A stretch of DNA of 12,423 nt from Chloroflexota bacterium (GCA_026389675.1 JAPLHJ010000271.1:1-12423); one strand, 5' to 3'; counted from the stretch's first letter, positions 1 to 6,396 are shown. Notes: generated from the sequence alone by a model not told the origin. A program made the numbers and translations.

Positions 1-1
1 T

Positions 2-133
2 ACCGTGGTGGTGACCGAGGCCATGAAGATGCAAAGCGATGTGCACAGCCCCTACACGGGCGCGGTCAAAGAGATATTCGCCTTTAACGGCGAGATAGTG
101 AATAAGGATGATGTCCTGATGGTCATTGAGTGA
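2..133 (+). CDS. C-terminal end of a biotinyl-domain protein (BCCP or PycB/OadA-type carboxylase subunit), 5' truncated
   Basis: The window opens inside this gene; only the last 43 codons are present, ending in TGA at 131-133. The visible residues contain the biotin attachment motif EAMKM, with the acceptor lysine encoded at 26-28, followed by the second half of the biotinyl fold (SPYTGAVKEIF, then VNKDDVLMVIE at the very end). The lysine is biotinylated by biotin ligase and carries carboxylate between the biotin carboxylase and the carboxyltransferase. The fold is seen; which protein it belongs to is not. It could be a separate BCCP, or the C-terminal domain of a PycB/oxaloacetate-decarboxylase-alpha type subunit. 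The biotin carboxylase gene follows 193 bp downstream on the same strand, supporting a shared carboxylase. Confidence 0.9.
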   Translation, partial: TVVVTEAMKMQSDVHSPYTGAVKEIFAFNGEIVNKDDVLMVIE

Positions 134-140
134 GGAAATC

Positions 141-309
141 ATGTCAACGCGAGGAGCCAGCACAATTATGTCGTTGCGAGGAGCCAGGGAAATTATGTCA
201 TCGCGAGGAGCCGCAGGCGACGTGGCGATCTATAGATTGCTTCGCTTCGCTCGCAATGACGAAAGATAAAGGGCTCTTAATGACGAAGGTAAAAGGGTTC
301 GCAATGACC
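141..309. repeat. Short tandem repeats plus dispersed GCGAGGAGC/GATTGCTTCGC element in the carboxylase spacer
   Basis: Two 27-bp units begin with ATGTC at 141 and 168 and a third starts at 195; each carries GCGAGGAGCC. The third runs into a dispersed-repeat-like arm, with GATTGCTTCGCTTCGCTCGC starting at 235. A second imperfect tandem array follows with a 24-bp period, marked by AATGAC at 255, 279 and 303. The segment starting at 235 recurs as an identical 23-bp stretch at 1907-1929. No convincing gene is present: the open frame here is made of the repeats and overlaps the previous gene's stop. Repeats of this look are common in intergenic regions of some Dehalococcoidia and deltaproteobacterial genomes (recollection, not searched). 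Confidence 0.75.
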
Positions 310-326
310 TGTAATAGGGAATTAAT

Positions 327-1820
327 ATGCTGAAAAAAGTCCTGATCGCCAACCGGGGTGAGATCGCCATACGCGTGATGCGCGCCTGCCGCGAGCTTGG
401 CATACGCACGGTGGCCGTTTACTCCGAGGCAGACAGGGAAGCGCTCTTCGCCAGGTACGCCGACGAGGCTTACTGCATCGGCGCGCCGCCCGCCATCGAG
501 AGCTACCTGAATATCAAGAAGATCATCGCCGTCGCCAGGGAGAGCGGGGCGGACGGCATACACCCGGGCTACGGCTTCCTGGCCGAGAACCCGGGCTTCG
601 CCTACTCCTGCGAAAGGGAGGGCATCAAGTTCATCGGGCCTTCCAGTCGCGTGATTGAACTGATGGGCAGCAAGATAGCCGCGCGCAAGGAGATGAATAA
701 GGCCGGTGTACCGATCACCCCGGGCACCAAGGACGCGGTCAGCGAATTCGAGGACGCCATTAAAATAGCCAGGAAAATCGGCTATCCCATCATCATTAAG
801 CCATCGGGCGGCGGCGGCGGCATCGGCATGACCATAGTACACGATGAGGCCGACCTGAAAAAGGGCCTGGAGAATTCCAGCCAGATAGCCGCCAGCACCT
901 TCGGCATGCCGGAGGTTTACATCGAGAAGTATATCGAGCACCCGCGCCATATCGAGTTCCAGGTGCTGGCCGACGCGCACGGCAATGTGATACACCTGGG
1001 CGAGCGCGAGTGCTCCATCCAGCGCCGCCACCAGAAGCTGATCGAGGAGGCGCCTTCGCCTGCCCTCACTCCGGAGCTACGCGCCCGCATGGGCGAGGTG
1101 GCAGTCAAAGCCGCGCGACAGATAAAATACGAGAACGCCGGCACCATCGAGTTCATCTTCTCAAAAGGCCAATTCTACTTCATGGAGATGAATACGCGTG
1201 TACAGGTGGAGCACCCGGTCACCGAGATGGTCACAGGTATCGATATCGTCAAGGAGCAGCTCCTGATAGCCTCTGGCAAGCATCTGGATATCAAGCAGGA
1301 AGACGTGACGATGAACGGCTGGGCAATCGAGTGCCGCATCAACGCTGAGGACCCCCTGAATAACTTCGCACCTTCGCCGGGCAAACTGCGCGGTTACCGC
1401 TCACCAGGCGGCATGGGCATACGCGTGGACAGCGGCGTGCACACGCGCTACACCATCTCGCCCAACTACGACCCGATGATATCCAAGTTGGTTGCCTGGG
1501 GTCGCACGCGCGGCGAGGCCATTGAGCGCATGAAGCGCGCCCTCTACGAGTACGTCATCGTAGGAGTTAAGACCAATATCCCCTTCCACAAGGCCGTCAT
1601 GGAGAATAAGCGTTTCTGCGATGGCGAACTGGGCACGCACTTCATTACGCAGGAAACTACGCTCATCGACGACATGCAGGCCATCATGGCGCGCGAACAG
1701 CCGCTGGAAGAAAAGCTCTCACAGGTTTTCGATGACAGTAAGCGCGCAGCGGCCATTGCCGCAGTGGTAGCCTATACGCAGGCGGCGCAGAAGGACGGCA
1801 GGGGCAGTGCGGATTCGTAA
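327..1820 (+). CDS. Biotin carboxylase subunit (pyruvate carboxylase subunit A / acetyl-CoA carboxylase AccC type)
   Basis: Cytoplasmic ATP-grasp enzyme that uses ATP and bicarbonate to carboxylate the biotin of a partner carrier. At 497 residues it is slightly longer than E. coli AccC (about 450) and matches the PycA-type length. The N-terminal biotin carboxylase domain begins KVLIANRGEIAIRVMRACRE. The ATP-grasp part has Lys158 just before the glycine-rich GGGGGIGM loop, then HIEFQVLAD, ERECSIQRRHQKLIEE and EMNTRVQVEHPVTEM, with Glu287 and Arg291 in the positions of the E. coli catalytic Glu288/Arg292. The C-terminal domain has ECRINAEDP and PSPGKLRGYRSPGG. The stretch EYVIVGVKTNIPFHKAVM and the extra tail resemble archaeal and bacterial PycA, so a two-subunit pyruvate carboxylase is as likely as acetyl- or propionyl-CoA carboxylase. 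The start has only a weak upstream AGGGA. The biotinyl-domain gene lies just upstream. Confidence 0.95.
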   Translation: MLKKVLIANRGEIAIRVMRACRELGIRTVAVYSEADREALFARYADEAYCIGAPPAIESYLNIKKIIAVARESGADGIHPGYGFLAENPGFAYSCEREGIKFIGPSSRVIELMGSKIAARKEMNKAGVPITPGTKDAVSEFEDAIKIARKIGYPIIIKPSGGGGGIGMTIVHDEADLKKGLENSSQIAASTFGMPEVYIEKYIEHPRHIEFQVLADAHGNVIHLGERECSIQRRHQKLIEEAPSPALTPELRARMGEVAVKAARQIKYENAGTIEFIFSKGQFYFMEMNTRVQVEHPVTEMVTGIDIVKEQLLIASGKHLDIKQEDVTMNGWAIECRINAEDPLNNFAPSPGKLRGYRSPGGMGIRVDSGVHTRYTISPNYDPMISKLVAWGRTRGEAIERMKRALYEYVIVGVKTNIPFHKAVMENKRFCDGELGTHFITQETTLIDDMQAIMAREQPLEEKLSQVFDDSKRAAAIAAVVAYTQAAQKDGRGSADS

Positions 1821-2087
1821 AATGCCATTGCGGTGAGCCGAATCTACGAACTGAAGGCGTAGCAGGCAGCGAAGCAATCTAACGGCACTGCGTCTTTGCT
1901 TATAGGGATTGCTTCGCTTCGCTCGCAATTACAACAAAAGGCTCGCGATGACGTATTTATTTATGCTCAGCATAGAATGTATCAGGTGGACATATATGTC
2001 CGCCCCCATAGTAGGGGCGGGCTTTCAGACCCGCCTTAAAATTAGTCATTGCCGGCACTATGATAGTGTTATGTAAGACCACCGGAA
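1821..2087. repeat. Intergenic spacer with a second dispersed repeat copy and a structured palindromic cluster
   Basis: No gene is seen in this 267-bp stretch. An 11-bp inverted repeat (GCGAAGCAATC at 1869-1879, GATTGCTTCGC at 1907-1917) frames a 27-bp loop, and bases 1907-1929 are identical to 235-257. Farther on are a perfect 14-bp palindrome GGACATATATGTCC (1988-2001) and two mutually exclusive hairpins: CCGCCCC (2000-2006) with GGGGCGG (2014-2020), and GGCGGG (2016-2021) with CCCGCC (2030-2035). The second is followed by TTAAAATTA and could act as a terminator for the carboxylase operon, although the T-tract is poor. The GTAGGGGCGGG core looks like a dispersed intergenic repeat. Confidence 0.65.
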
Positions 2088-2411
2088 TCACGGGCTCTTT
2101 GACGAAGGAGGTTCGGCCGGTTTATCAGGGGAAGTATCCTTGCTCTTATCCTCGGTAAATATATCGGCCACGTTCTTGCCGAAGGCCTGGGCGGCCTTGC
2201 CGACGTCCTTGAATTTGGCCTTTACCTCATCGTCCTTGAAGCGCTCCCCGAGAGTCTCGGCCGATTCCTTGGCCGCTTTACCCAGTTCGCGCGCCTTCTC
2301 TTTCAGCTTCGGGTCGTTGAAGATCTGCCCCATCGCATCCCCCAGTGCATCGAACATATCACCCAGGTTACCGGCGGCGGTCTTTTTCTGCCCGTTTTGT
2401 GATTCCTCCAT
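2088..2411 (-). CDS. Small hydrophilic helical protein with 27-residue internal repeats, function unknown
   Basis: The product is 107 residues if translation begins at MEESQNGQ. That ATG (2411-2409) has an AGGAGG six bases upstream on the minus strand, whereas the longer frame starting at 2474 has no such signal. The protein has no cysteine, signal peptide or membrane segment. It is rich in Lys, Glu, Asp and Ala and predicted helical. Residues 33-58 and 60-85 align without gaps (both D-x4-K-x-K-x4-GKAA-x10-F), and residues about 6-31 look like a degenerate third copy, giving phenylalanines at 31, 58 and 85. The C-terminus (86-107) is a Pro/Ser/Lys-rich disordered tail. I do not recognise a named family; it resembles YtxH-like or LEA-like stress proteins only in composition. 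It is divergent from the YihY-type gene. Confidence 0.75.
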   Translation of the reverse strand: MEESQNGQKKTAAGNLGDMFDALGDAMGQIFNDPKLKEKARELGKAAKESAETLGERFKDDEVKAKFKDVGKAAQAFGKNVADIFTEDKSKDTSPDKPAEPPSSKSP

Positions 2412-2551
2412 GACAATCCTCCTTTCTAATCTGCTACAGTTAATTTTACTGCAAAACAGGAGAACTCTTACCATGACATTAAAACCTCATGCCGAAATCT
2501 GATAACATATAGTCAATCCTGCTATTACCGATTTTTAAGTGAGGAATGTGC
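2412..2551. promoter_or_regulatory. Divergent intergenic region between the helical small protein and the YihY-type gene
   Basis: This 140-bp gap must hold promoters for both diverging genes. It contains the AGGAGG for the minus-strand gene and a GTGAGG for the plus-strand gene. An imperfect inverted repeat, CAGT-TAATTTT-ACTG, lies near 2436-2450 and could be a regulator site. I see no convincing -35/-10 pair on either strand. Confidence 0.4.
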
Positions 2552-3439
2552 ATGAAATTTTGGGAGGCCGTAAAAAAGAACCGGGTAATATCCCTGCTCT
2601 GGACCACGTGTGATGAATTCTATGCGGACAACAGCAGTATGCTGGCGTCGGCAGTAGCCTACAGTCTGCTTTTCTCGCTTTTTCCTTTTGCCCTGGTATT
2701 GATATCACTTGCCGGCTACATGATGTCCTCCTCGGAAATTGAGAACCAGGTCATTACTGCTATGGGAACCCTTATCCCGGTAGCCAAGGGACTGATAGTC
2801 AATACGCTGGAAACCGTTATAAAGACACGCGAAGCCACGGGCATAATAGCGCTGTTGCTGCTCCTCTGGAGCGCGCTGACATTCTTCGATCGCCTGCGCA
2901 ACTCTCTCAACCGGGCCTGGGGCACGCCCTCCGGCCAGACCTTTATCAAAGGTGAGCTTATGGATGTCAGCATGCTGGCGCTGGCAGTATTAGGCCTGGT
3001 TGTCTTCATCTGGCTCACCACCACCATCCATTTTATGCACGAATCGAATATGCAACTCTGGATATTCAAATTCACCAAAACCAACCTCTTCGAAAGGATG
3101 GTTTTCGCGCTATTCAGCGGTATGATGGCCTACGCTGTAATACTTTTGCTCTACCGTTTCGTCCCCAGCAACCGTCCAGGTTGGCGGCATATCTGGCTGG
3201 GTGCGCTGCTTGCCGCCATCGGCTTCGAAATCATCCGCTTCGTCTTCGTCTGGTACGTAAAAAATTTCGCCCAATACAACCTCGTTTACGGCCCGATCAG
3301 TTCGGTTATAGCTCTTCTGATGTTCATGTACTTCACCGCCTGGGTGCTGCTCTTCTTCGCCAAATTCAGCTACGTCAAGATGCGCAGGGATGGGTATGGG
3401 CTGCTGATAGCGGGGAATACCCCGCCGGCGGTTGAATAG
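2552..3439 (+). CDS. YihY/virulence factor BrkB family inner-membrane protein
   Basis: Polytopic membrane protein of 295 residues, the usual family length. Six hydrophobic segments are visible: LASAVAYSLLFSLFPFALVL near the N-terminus, then GIIALLLLLWSALTFFDRLR, LALAVLGLVVFIWLTTT, VFALFSGMMAYAVILLLYRF, IWLGALLAAIGFEIIRFVFV and SSVIALLMFMYFTAWVLLFF. Family hallmarks are the early A-x-A-YS-x-LFS-x-FPF helix, the N-RAW region after the second helix (SLNRAWGT), and the closing YGPISSVIALLMFMY. The role of the family is unsettled; the old label ribonuclease BN was a misassignment, and a transport or envelope function is assumed. I chose ATG 2552 (MKFWEAV) because GTGAGG (2539-2544) lies seven bases upstream; ATG 2546 would leave a one-base spacing. 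The next gene follows after 57 bp on the same strand, so both may be co-transcribed. Confidence 0.9.
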   Translation: MKFWEAVKKNRVISLLWTTCDEFYADNSSMLASAVAYSLLFSLFPFALVLISLAGYMMSSSEIENQVITAMGTLIPVAKGLIVNTLETVIKTREATGIIALLLLLWSALTFFDRLRNSLNRAWGTPSGQTFIKGELMDVSMLALAVLGLVVFIWLTTTIHFMHESNMQLWIFKFTKTNLFERMVFALFSGMMAYAVILLLYRFVPSNRPGWRHIWLGALLAAIGFEIIRFVFVWYVKNFAQYNLVYGPISSVIALLMFMYFTAWVLLFFAKFSYVKMRRDGYGLLIAGNTPPAVE

Positions 3440-3496
3440 ACCCCTCAAATATGCAAGAATTGTTCTTAATTAAATCCAGTTAAAGGGAGGCAGGCC

Positions 3497-4690
3497 ATGG
3501 TTAAACAGGCAGGCAGGTTCATCACTCTGCTGGCAGCCGTGCTGGCAGTTTCAGTCCTCATTATTACGCCGGTCAACGCCGCTGACGTACGCAACGGGGA
3601 GAGGCTGACAATCCCCGCCGGCGATGTCATCAACGACGACCTCTATCTCTTCGGCTCAAGCATCACCGTTGACGGAACTGTCAATGGGGACGTAATCGTG
3701 TTCGGCAACAGTATCGCCATCAACGGCGACGTCAACGGCAGCGTTATCGGCGCAGGCCAGGACATCGTAGTCAAGGGCCGGGTCAAGGACTCCGTGCGCG
3801 TGGCGGCCTCATCGGTTGACGTTAATAGCGCCATCGGCGGTGACCTGATTACCGCCGCATCCCAGGTTAATATCGCCAGGTCCGGTTCGGTCGGCCGTGA
3901 TCTCCTGGTAGCGGCGGCGGCGGTGCAGGTGGACGGCCCGGTTTCCAAGGACATCCGTGGCAGCGCCGGTAAGCTGATCATCAACAGCAACGTGGGCGGC
4001 AACGTCGATATTGAGGGCGACACTGTAAAGCTCGAACCGGCCGCCAGCATCGCAGGGAACCTGTCATATAAATCGGAGAAAGAAGCAGAGCAGGCCAAAG
4101 AGGCCACGGTTAAAGGCGAGATAAAACATGTACCTCCGCCTCCACAACCCAAACCATCCGCTGAAACCATCGGCCAGGCCATCGGCGGCCTGGTTTCCGC
4201 TGTCGTAGGCTTCCTGGTTATATTGCTGCTGGTAGTTGTGGTTATCAAGTACGCCGCGGCGCTTCTCACGGGTATCATATTCATACTGCTGGCACGCAAA
4301 TATATACCGGGCCTGGTCGACACTCTCAAAAGCAAACCCTGGCCATGCCTGGGCTACGGAGCGCTGGTCCTGTTCCTGGTGCCTGTAGCAATAGCCATTG
4401 CCTGCGCGCTGGTTATCGGCATACCGTTGGGACTGGCAACGCTGGCCCTTTATATATTTACTGTTTACCTTGGCCACATTTTCGTGGGGTTATTCATCGG
4501 CAAATGGCTACTCAGGCAGCGCGCAGATGCAAATTCAACCGGCAGGCTGATAGCGGCGCTGACCTTAGGACTCTTTGTAGTCTACGTCTGCGGCGTCATC
4601 CCCTTCGTCGGCTGCCTGACCGACCTGGCGGTTATCCTATTCGGCCTGGGGGCCATCACATACCGGCTTAAAACCGAACTGGCAGGATGA
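3497..4690 (+). CDS. Exported bactofilin-like (polymer-forming) beta-repeat protein with C-terminal membrane domain
   Basis: The product is 397 residues, with AGGGAGG six bases before the ATG. Residues 1-28 are a signal peptide (Lys3, Arg7, a hydrophobic stretch, and VNA as cleavage site). Residues about 30-195 are built of short beta-repeats of the form I-x-G-x-V-x-GDV (TVDGTVNGDVIVFGNSIAI, AINGDVNGSVIGAG, VKGRVKDSVRVAA), as in bactofilin-type or polymer-forming right-handed beta-helices. A charged segment and a proline-rich linker (PPPPQPKP, about 213-221) lead into roughly five hydrophobic segments between about 227 and 392. So the N-terminal beta-helix would lie outside the membrane, anchored by the C-terminal helices. 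Proteins of this layout are usually annotated polymer-forming cytoskeletal or hypothetical; the function is unproven. It follows the YihY-type gene on the same strand, suggesting an envelope role. Confidence 0.85.
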   Translation: MVKQAGRFITLLAAVLAVSVLIITPVNAADVRNGERLTIPAGDVINDDLYLFGSSITVDGTVNGDVIVFGNSIAINGDVNGSVIGAGQDIVVKGRVKDSVRVAASSVDVNSAIGGDLITAASQVNIARSGSVGRDLLVAAAAVQVDGPVSKDIRGSAGKLIINSNVGGNVDIEGDTVKLEPAASIAGNLSYKSEKEAEQAKEATVKGEIKHVPPPPQPKPSAETIGQAIGGLVSAVVGFLVILLLVVVVIKYAAALLTGIIFILLARKYIPGLVDTLKSKPWPCLGYGALVLFLVPVAIAIACALVIGIPLGLATLALYIFTVYLGHIFVGLFIGKWLLRQRADANSTGRLIAALTLGLFVVYVCGVIPFVGCLTDLAVILFGLGAITYRLKTELAG

Positions 4691-4782
4691 GGCTTTGACA
4701 AACAAGATGTCAAGGGTACGGCATACCATTAGCCTATATGTACAGGCTCATACCCGGAATGCTGATTGCGAGCAGAATATTG

Positions 4783-4799
4783 TATAATCAGGGCAAGGA
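4783..4799 (+). promoter_or_regulatory. Candidate -10 box and ribosome-binding site for the exonuclease-like gene
   Basis: A perfect TATAAT (4783-4788) lies just upstream of AAGGA (4795-4799), which is six bases from the ATG at 4806. Transcription from this box would give a very short leader beginning near the ribosome-binding site. No good -35 is present at 16-18 bp, so the promoter call is tentative. Confidence 0.4.
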
Positions 4800-4805
4800 T
4801 TTATC

Positions 4806-5327
4806 ATGATCGGCTTCCCCGACGCCTACCTGGACATCGAGACCACCGGGCTGTATCCCCATGAAAGCAGCATAACGGTTATCGGGATCTATTTCTGCAA
4901 CAGCAGCGAGAGCAAGTTAGTGCAGCTTTACGACGAAAAACTGACCTGTAAGAACCTGCTCAACGTCATGCAAGGGACCGAGCAGATGTTTACCTACAAC
5001 GGCTCTCGATTCGATGTACCGTTTATCCGCACCCACTTCGGGCCGGACCTCGGCCTTATGCACCCTCACACCGACCTGATGTATAAATGCTGGGACTACA
5101 ACCTGCGCGGTGGTTTCAAGAAGGTGTTGAGGCAATTAGGCATATCCAGGGAGACCGAGGGTATGAACGGGCTGGATGCCATATGGCTGTGGCATCAGTA
5201 TAAGCTCTCCAACAACCGTGCTGCGCTTGACCAGCTTCTGCGCTATAACAGGGACGACATCATCAATCTGAAGGACCTGAGGGAAGCACTGGCGGGTATA
5301 GAGATAAAAGAGGCCGCCCGCGCCTGA
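4806..5327 (+). CDS. YprB-like ribonuclease H-fold protein, predicted DEDDy 3'-5' exonuclease
   Basis: Cytoplasmic protein of 173 residues consisting of a single ribonuclease H-like exonuclease domain. Exo I is YLDIETTGL (Asp10, Glu12), Exo II is TYNGSRFDVPFI (Asp70), and Exo III is RYNRDDIINL, which fits Y-x3-D (Tyr147, Asp151). The four acidic positions needed for two-metal catalysis are therefore present. HTDLMY (88-93) and the GG-x3-VLRQLGI stretch are typical of the YprB_RNaseH-like family (a B. subtilis YprB domain), which is predicted to act on DNA or RNA ends; the substrate is unknown. The family member here lacks any extra TPR or helicase domain. AAGGA lies six bases before the start. 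The gene ends 26 bp before a strong terminator and is convergent with the two-CW genes. Confidence 0.85.
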   Translation: MIGFPDAYLDIETTGLYPHESSITVIGIYFCNSSESKLVQLYDEKLTCKNLLNVMQGTEQMFTYNGSRFDVPFIRTHFGPDLGLMHPHTDLMYKCWDYNLRGGFKKVLRQLGISRETEGMNGLDAIWLWHQYKLSNNRAALDQLLRYNRDDIINLKDLREALAGIEIKEAARA

Positions 5328-5351
5328 CCAGCCTCCTGCAAGAGAAATTAA

Positions 5352-5390
5352 AAGGGGGGCTGCTCCTGCGGAGCAGCCCCCTTCATTTTG
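5352..5390. terminator. Strong bidirectional rho-independent terminator between convergent genes
   Basis: A 12-bp perfect GC-rich stem, GGGGGCTGCTCC (5355-5366) and GGAGCAGCCCCC (5370-5381), encloses a TGC loop. On the plus strand it is followed by TTCATTTTG; on the minus strand the opposite arm is followed by TTTTAATTT. It lies between the plus-strand exonuclease-like gene and the minus-strand two-CW gene and should stop both. Confidence 0.92.
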
Positions 5391-5402
5391 TTCGCAGCCG
5401 AT

Positions 5403-5741
5403 TTATTTCGCTATTTTTTCGAGTTCCTTCAGATGGGTGTCGATGCCCTTCCCGAAGAGTTTGAGCACGATGGGCTGGCCGTTGGCATATTTCTTGTAGA
5501 CCCTGCAGGTCTCGCAGATGCTGGTATCGCGGCCGGTAGCGCCCTTGTCGTCCAGTTTGCAATAAGTCCCTTCGATCTCCCAGCAGGGCAGGAACTGGTA
5601 TTTCTCAACCGGGCATTCGCTCTTTATCATCTCCGGGCAGTTGCAGAGCTCCCAGCACGGTGCCTTGTCGGTCCAGAAATTCACTCCGCTGTCTGCTTTA
5701 ACCTCGACTGCATTCTTTCCCTTTACTTTAGTTTCAGCCAT
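5403..5741 (-). CDS. Stand-alone two-CW domain cysteine-rich protein (paralogue 1)
   Basis: Soluble protein of 112 residues with no signal peptide or membrane segment. Its core fits the two-CW pattern: PCWEL (Cys29), Cys35, SECP (Cys43), LPCWEIEGTYC (Cys53, Cys61) and ICETC (Cys76, Cys79), with an additional Cys33. Two-CW domains occur N-terminal to chemoreceptors and sensor kinases and also on their own; the spaced cysteines suggest a metal or Fe-S site, but this is not established. AGGAGG lies eight bases before the ATG. The neighbour at 5941-6282 is a full-length paralogue, aligned without gaps and with residues 47-65 identical. The C-terminal 30 residues are helical and charged. The gene is convergent with the exonuclease-like gene across the terminator, and no other gene clarifies its role. 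Confidence 0.85.
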   Translation of the reverse strand: MAETKVKGKNAVEVKADSGVNFWTDKAPCWELCNCPEMIKSECPVEKYQFLPCWEIEGTYCKLDDKGATGRDTSICETCRVYKKYANGQPIVLKLFGKGIDTHLKELEKIAK

Positions 5742-5843
5742 TTTATTTTCCTCCTTTATTTCGTCGGTTGTTTGCTTTTTTCTTTACAGTAACAATTTAC
5801 CACACACATTGCGTAGCGCCATCCGTTTTAACGCTTAATTTAC

Positions 5844-5864
5844 TTTTGCGCAAAAGCGCAACTG
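5844..5864. promoter_or_regulatory. Palindromic element TTGCGC-AAAA-GCGCAA upstream of two-CW paralogue 1
   Basis: The inverted repeat TTGCGC (5846-5851), AAAA, GCGCAA (5856-5861) begins 105 bp before the minus-strand start at 5741. It overlaps a second perfect palindrome TTTTGCGCAAAA (5844-5855). A related element lies at the equivalent position before paralogue 2. A TTGCG half-site also occurs at 5809-5813. It could be an operator shared by both genes or part of a duplicated promoter region. Confidence 0.55.
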
Positions 5865-5887
5865 TCAATAGGCCGCCGCATAAGAAA

Positions 5888-5915
5888 ATCCCCCGCTCCA
5901 CAAGGAGCGGGGGAT
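5888..5915 (-). terminator. Rho-independent terminator of two-CW paralogue 2
   Basis: TCCCCCGCTCC (5889-5899) pairs with GGAGCGGGGGA (5904-5914) around a four-base loop. Read on the minus strand it is followed by TTTTCTTATG, a reasonable T-tract. It lies 26 bp beyond the stop of the minus-strand gene at 5941-6282 and isolates that gene from paralogue 1, so each paralogue appears to be its own transcription unit. Confidence 0.88.
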
Positions 5916-5940
5916 CGATATCCCGTCTAATATCAAGAGC

Positions 5941-6282
5941 TTAGCTTGCTGCTACCTTTTCCAGAATTTTCAGAGAGGTGTTTATGCCCCGGCCCAGCAG
6001 CTTCAACTGGATGGGCTTGCCTTCGCCGTAAGTCTTATAAACCCGGCAGATCTCGCAGATGCTGGTATCCTTGCCATCAGCGCCATAATCATCGAGCTTG
6101 CAATAAGTGCCTTCGATCTCCCAGCAGGGCAAGAACTGGTATTTGAATGCCGGGCATTCGGCCTTCACCATATTGGTGCAGTGAGAAAGCTCCCAGCAGG
6201 GCTCCTTGCCGGTCCAAAACTTGAACCCTTTGTCATCCCTGGTTTCCGCTACTGTTTCTATCTTTTCCATTATCTTTGCCAT
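5941..6282 (-). CDS. Stand-alone two-CW domain cysteine-rich protein (paralogue 2)
   Basis: This 113-residue protein aligns without gaps to the product of 5403-5741. It keeps seven cysteines in the same positions (29, 35, 43, 53, 61, 76, 79) and replaces the extra Cys33 with Ser, so the seven are probably the structurally important set. The conserved core is FWTGKEPCWEL, AECP, then an identical 19-residue stretch at 47-65 (including LPCWEIEGTYC), and DTSICEICRVYKTY. The N-terminus diverges most, and both proteins end in a similar hydrophobic-charged helix (LKLLGRGINTSLKILEKV). GGAGG lies seven bases before the ATG. The paralogue pair arose by tandem duplication that seems to include the upstream region. 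Role unknown; redox or metal sensing is a guess from the cysteines. Confidence 0.85.
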   Translation of the reverse strand: MAKIMEKIETVAETRDDKGFKFWTGKEPCWELSHCTNMVKAECPAFKYQFLPCWEIEGTYCKLDDYGADGKDTSICEICRVYKTYGEGKPIQLKLLGRGINTSLKILEKVAAS

Positions 6283-6374
6283 TTTCTTGCCTCCGGTTGT
6301 CCGTTTTCTTTTTCAGGATGGCTATAATTTAACACCTTGCGCAAACCGCAGCATCCGCCATAATGCTTATCCTG

Positions 6375-6396
6375 CAGTTGCGCTTTTGCGCAACTG
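6375..6396. promoter_or_regulatory. Palindromic element CAGTTGCGC-TTTT-GCGCAACTG upstream of two-CW paralogue 2
   Basis: A perfect 9-bp inverted repeat surrounds a TTTT spacer, starting 93 bp before the minus-strand start at 6282. Its TTGCGC core corresponds to that of the element at 5846-5861, where the spacer is AAAA. Another TTGCGCAA lies at 6337-6344, closer to the gene. The repeated core at matched distances supports a shared regulator site, but it may also be a remnant of the duplication. Confidence 0.55.

Noticed and set aside
141..309. CRISPR array
   Set aside because: The units of 27 and 24 bp are contiguous without unique spacers, and there is no cas gene in the window.
130..333. 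Plus-strand frame of 67 residues between the biotinyl-domain gene and the carboxylase
   Set aside because: It overlaps both flanking genes, consists of translated 27-bp and 24-bp repeats (REEP-like units), and has no ribosome-binding site.
198..1031. Long minus-strand frame opposite the biotin carboxylase (277 residues)
   Set aside because: It is an antisense shadow of a GC-rich conserved gene; the plus-strand frame carries all catalytic motifs.
3643..4335. Minus-strand frame of 230 residues opposite the beta-repeat protein
   Set aside because: Low-complexity Ser/Thr/Pro-rich translation produced by the repeated plus-strand codons; no start signal.
4691..4805. tRNA or small RNA gene in the gap before the exonuclease-like gene
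   Set aside because: No cloverleaf or strong hairpin is seen; only a -10-like box and a ribosome-binding site are supported.
5388..5792. Plus-strand frame of 134 residues opposite two-CW paralogue 1
   Set aside because: It lies within the antisense of a gene whose paralogue conserves the cysteine pattern, and begins inside the terminator region.
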